NCBI GenBank assembly: GCA_017591395.1
Contig: WEDG01000445.1
Span: forward strand, 62,001-126,000
From: Schistocephalus solidus
Lineage: Eukaryota > Platyhelminthes > Cestoda > Diphyllobothriidea > Diphyllobothriidae
Length of the DNA: 64,000 nucleotides
Reading direction: 5' to 3'
The notes under the pieces were generated by a model. That model did no database searches. It saw nothing but the letters and a program-made list of their open reading frames with translations, and was not told the origin of the DNA. The translations under genes and the position numbers were made by a program. Of this stretch, positions 60,990 to 64,000 are shown one piece after another. Each line of letters begins with the position of its first letter. Position 1 is the stretch's first letter.

Positions 60990-63900
60990 CGGTATAAACG
61001 GAATAAGGAACCACTAATTCACTTGAAGCCGTGTTGGCGTACTTAATCGGAATTTAGGCTGTTTGGTAACGGTCATAATTTCCATTGCCTTGAATCTGGA
61101 AGACAACGTTAATGGAATATAAACTTAAGGAATATTTTCCAAAGTAATTCTTCTTATGGTGTTTTATTTATTCGTTTATTTGCATAAGCAAGCAATTTCT
61201 ACATTTGTAAACTAAAGTTAACTTAGCTAACCCGATTTTTCACGTTTTCATTAATTTGCCACTTTTCCAAAAATAGTATTTCTTAAAAATGTATAATTAA
61301 TTTTTAAACCACAATATGCCTTTATTTTAAGAACGGTCACCTCCTTTCTGCTGTAAAACTAAAGGGACGCTATTTGTGCTGATTCCGCACCACGGCCCTT
61401 TTCTTAGGAATTTCATGAGATTTCACGAGATAGGGCACGTACTGTATGTACGAATAGTATTTTTATACCATTAAAATTAAGAAAGCTTTGGATTCGATTG
61501 CCTAAGCACTGCTTTCTTAGTATTCTCTTGTATTATGTATTATGTATGTATTATGTATTCTAGTAACAGTGTTAGACTCCTTCAAACAGACAGCCGAAAA
61601 AATAAGCGTTTGCTAATTGGCCTGTTGTGAGAATGCTCTTGGTCAATTGAAACTGTTTAACCATATATTATCCCATTTTTCATTATTCTGAGCGGATAAT
61701 GCACTTGCCACCACACATCATTTTCCGGATTCTTAGAAGATAGTTTCAGGAAACTTAAAGCGTTTGGGCAACGTATTCGATGCCTAGAAAAAGGGTTCTT
61801 TTATTTCATCGTTTGCTTTTGTGCTTTGTTTTATGCTTTTTAAGGCTGTACGTGAGTCCTGAAATGTGTACACGGCAGCCAGTTCTTTGAGTCATCATTT
61901 TCTTATTTATGGTTACCTGGAAACTATATAACGCGAAAATATTGTTCCATTTGTTCATCAGTTTAATCCACTGTTGGTTTTTGGCTTCTTTGCGGTAAAT
62001 TATTAATTTTTGAAATACTGATTGATAAAATGACAACGTGAAGGCGTGACTACCAGCAACTGCAAAATGTTTACTGTTACATTCTACAAATTAGATAAAT
62101 GATTCGCACTTTCTGAATATAAACCGTACTTATATGTATTCAGCTTCAATTTATTCAGGCGGAAAAATTAAATACTTTTCCAATGCTCTTTTAGATAAGT
62201 CTGCATAATCAGTGGAAGAAGTGAAACGCATAACGTTTGACTTGGCTCTGAAATTCTTATACACAGTGCTTCCCAGTTGGATACAATGTACTTAGATTTG
62301 CAAAGTACCTATAAGCGCTAGCAAAACAGCTTATCGTAAATATTAGGATTTGCCTCAAGCTGAATGACATTAAGCAAATTAAAAATCTTAACGAAATACC
62401 TAAAGTGATACAAAGCTGTTGTAACTAAAAACTTCTTGAACATTGAAAAATTATTAAACAAAAAAGGTAATTTTATATGGGATAACTTACGTTTAGGAAG
62501 TTAAGTAGCTTTTGCGATGCAAATATGTGAGTGGAGTGAGCATTGTCATATAATATGGATTTCATTTGCGTAATAACCAGTGCGGCGAAGTCAGGCTTCT
62601 GAGAAAACACCAGTACAATCACGGTATTCAGCATCTTCAATTTAAGCAATTCATTTGGATTAGTGTGTATGTCCTAAATGCTTACGTAAGAACAAACGAA
62701 TTTTCTGAGAAACATTTCTTACCAAATTCTTTTTGTTTACGAACTCCTGAAGTGTGTTATTCGATTATCCTTGGACACTCTTCACTACGGACACATACGC
62801 TCAATCGTACGTGGACAGACAAATCTAGATTGGCTTTAGTTTAGCAAGCTGGATGCTAATACACTAGTCAAAAAGTGCACACTTATTTTTGACACATATC
62901 TTTTGCCTTTTGATGAAATAATTGATACCGTATACTAGATAGTTTCTTAAGACAAATTATTTAATCCATGCATCTCAAAATACGGATGCGTTAAAATGAA
63001 TTCTTAGTAAGCTATTACTTGGGCAGATATCCGTTTTTTCCTGAGTTTGAACGTATATTGCGAATATGCCAAGTAAAGATGTTTCTCTCGTAAATGAGTG
63101 TGCACATTTTGTTAAAAGTAGACTCCGTTAAATGTCAGTGTACCTTTTAAATATCAGTGAATATGTTGCATTATTGAGTGCTTCCAATCGCTTGTGCATC
63201 AAAATAAATTCTGATTTATGTATTTATAAACAGTTTCAAAATGAGACTTTTTGAATGAACTGAACGAAGAAGCAAGTACTTGGTCTTTCCTTTTCATCAA
63301 AAGGGTTGTTGGGATCACATTGGAGAGATTTACCTAAACTGGACACCTCATTTTCAAAAAAAGTAATATTCACAACAGATGTCAACCACAAATATGTGTT
63401 CGATTGATGGAGAACGTTTTCATGTTATTTTTTATGCAATTTCTTTTAATTCCAGGTTCTGCTGAAGAATGTTTACATACAGTAGGTTTATATTGCCAAG
63501 CCACAAAATAAAATGTATTTTTGTCTGCTCTTTTCCATTTTTCTAAAACACACTGAAAATATTTCGGACGTAAACCTAAGTACTAACATACCTTAATACA
63601 TTGGAGCCAGTTTCAATATAGTCTCGACATATAGTCTCCATTCTTAGGTTATGAATGTTAGTAAAAGTGACGCTAAAATCCTTATCCATCATTCAAGTTA
63701 TATATGTTTTTTCTCATTTCTTTTCTAATGTACGCATAGGCAGATGCTTGACAGCTCAAGTCGTATCTCTCATAGGATCAATGATTTTTATGCTCTATTA
63801 GACTAAGACGAGGTTGTCATATTCTAAAAATGCATGCGGAAGGATCGGAAAATTTAAAACATGCTGTGCATTTAGTGCTTGGTAATGCACTTACAGACAT

Positions 63901-64000
63901 AAAAGCGCACTGACCAGTCAATAACATGTCTGTTTACTAAAATTAATCTATTTTCTCAATACGCACTTTTAAATGTTAACTGCCAACAAAATCTATTTGC
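60990..64000. other. No gene seen
   Basis: AT-rich. An imperfect TATTATG/GTATTATG microsatellite is present at about 61530-61558. Short open frames have no recognisable motif. Confidence 0.45.

Noticed and set aside
1..64000. CRISPR arrays, prokaryotic operons, rRNA genes, and bacterial-type promoters.
   Set aside because: Introns, LINEs and AT-rich non-coding DNA show a eukaryotic window; no regularly spaced repeat arrays or rRNA-like segments were seen.

Overview
The window looks like repeat-rich genomic DNA of a flatworm, most likely a diphyllobothriidean tapeworm (Spirometra, Dibothriocephalus or Schistocephalus type). The clues are an AT-rich background with very little coding sequence, mini-introns of 34-43 nt, and an AP-endonuclease LINE whose polyprotein ends in C2H2 zinc fingers, a type I associate with these worms. 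The organism is an inference from family recognition; no search was run.

Only one segment resembles an ordinary host gene. It is a long exon at 45640-46399 encoding TM1 to TM5 of a neuropeptide-type class A GPCR. It is broken by three single-base frameshifts, two of them at homopolymers, and ends at a good splice donor; no TM6-TM7 exon was found downstream. A second host-like frame at 60526-60978 (minus) carries two in-frame stops.

Most recognisable content is mobile DNA. From left to right: a rearranged 5' part of the LINE (2281-4325) with a pyrimidine tract; an interleaved set of direct repeats (4741-7159); a nearly full LINE copy on the minus strand (14320-18560); a 2.9 kb terminal-inverted-repeat DNA transposon (22075-24996) carrying a tnp2/CACTA-like transposase fragment and a multi-exon DUF4806-like gene; a tRNA-like SINE head (29181-29246); a second LINE copy on the plus strand with its 5' UTR (30050-35340); two Penelope-like 3' parts with a GIY-YIG nuclease region, arranged head to head (36918-38301); a Tigger/pogo transposase remnant (39637-40306); a diverged duplicated non-coding block (40330-41030 and 44045-44745); a short inverted-repeat element with a 9-bp target duplication and a telomere-like core (52829-53183); and a LINE 3' UTR fragment (57858-58070).

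All transposon reading frames seen carry stops, frameshifts or truncations, so none looks autonomous. The long remaining stretches hold nothing I can support as genes; unrecognised exons of host genes with long introns could be hidden there.
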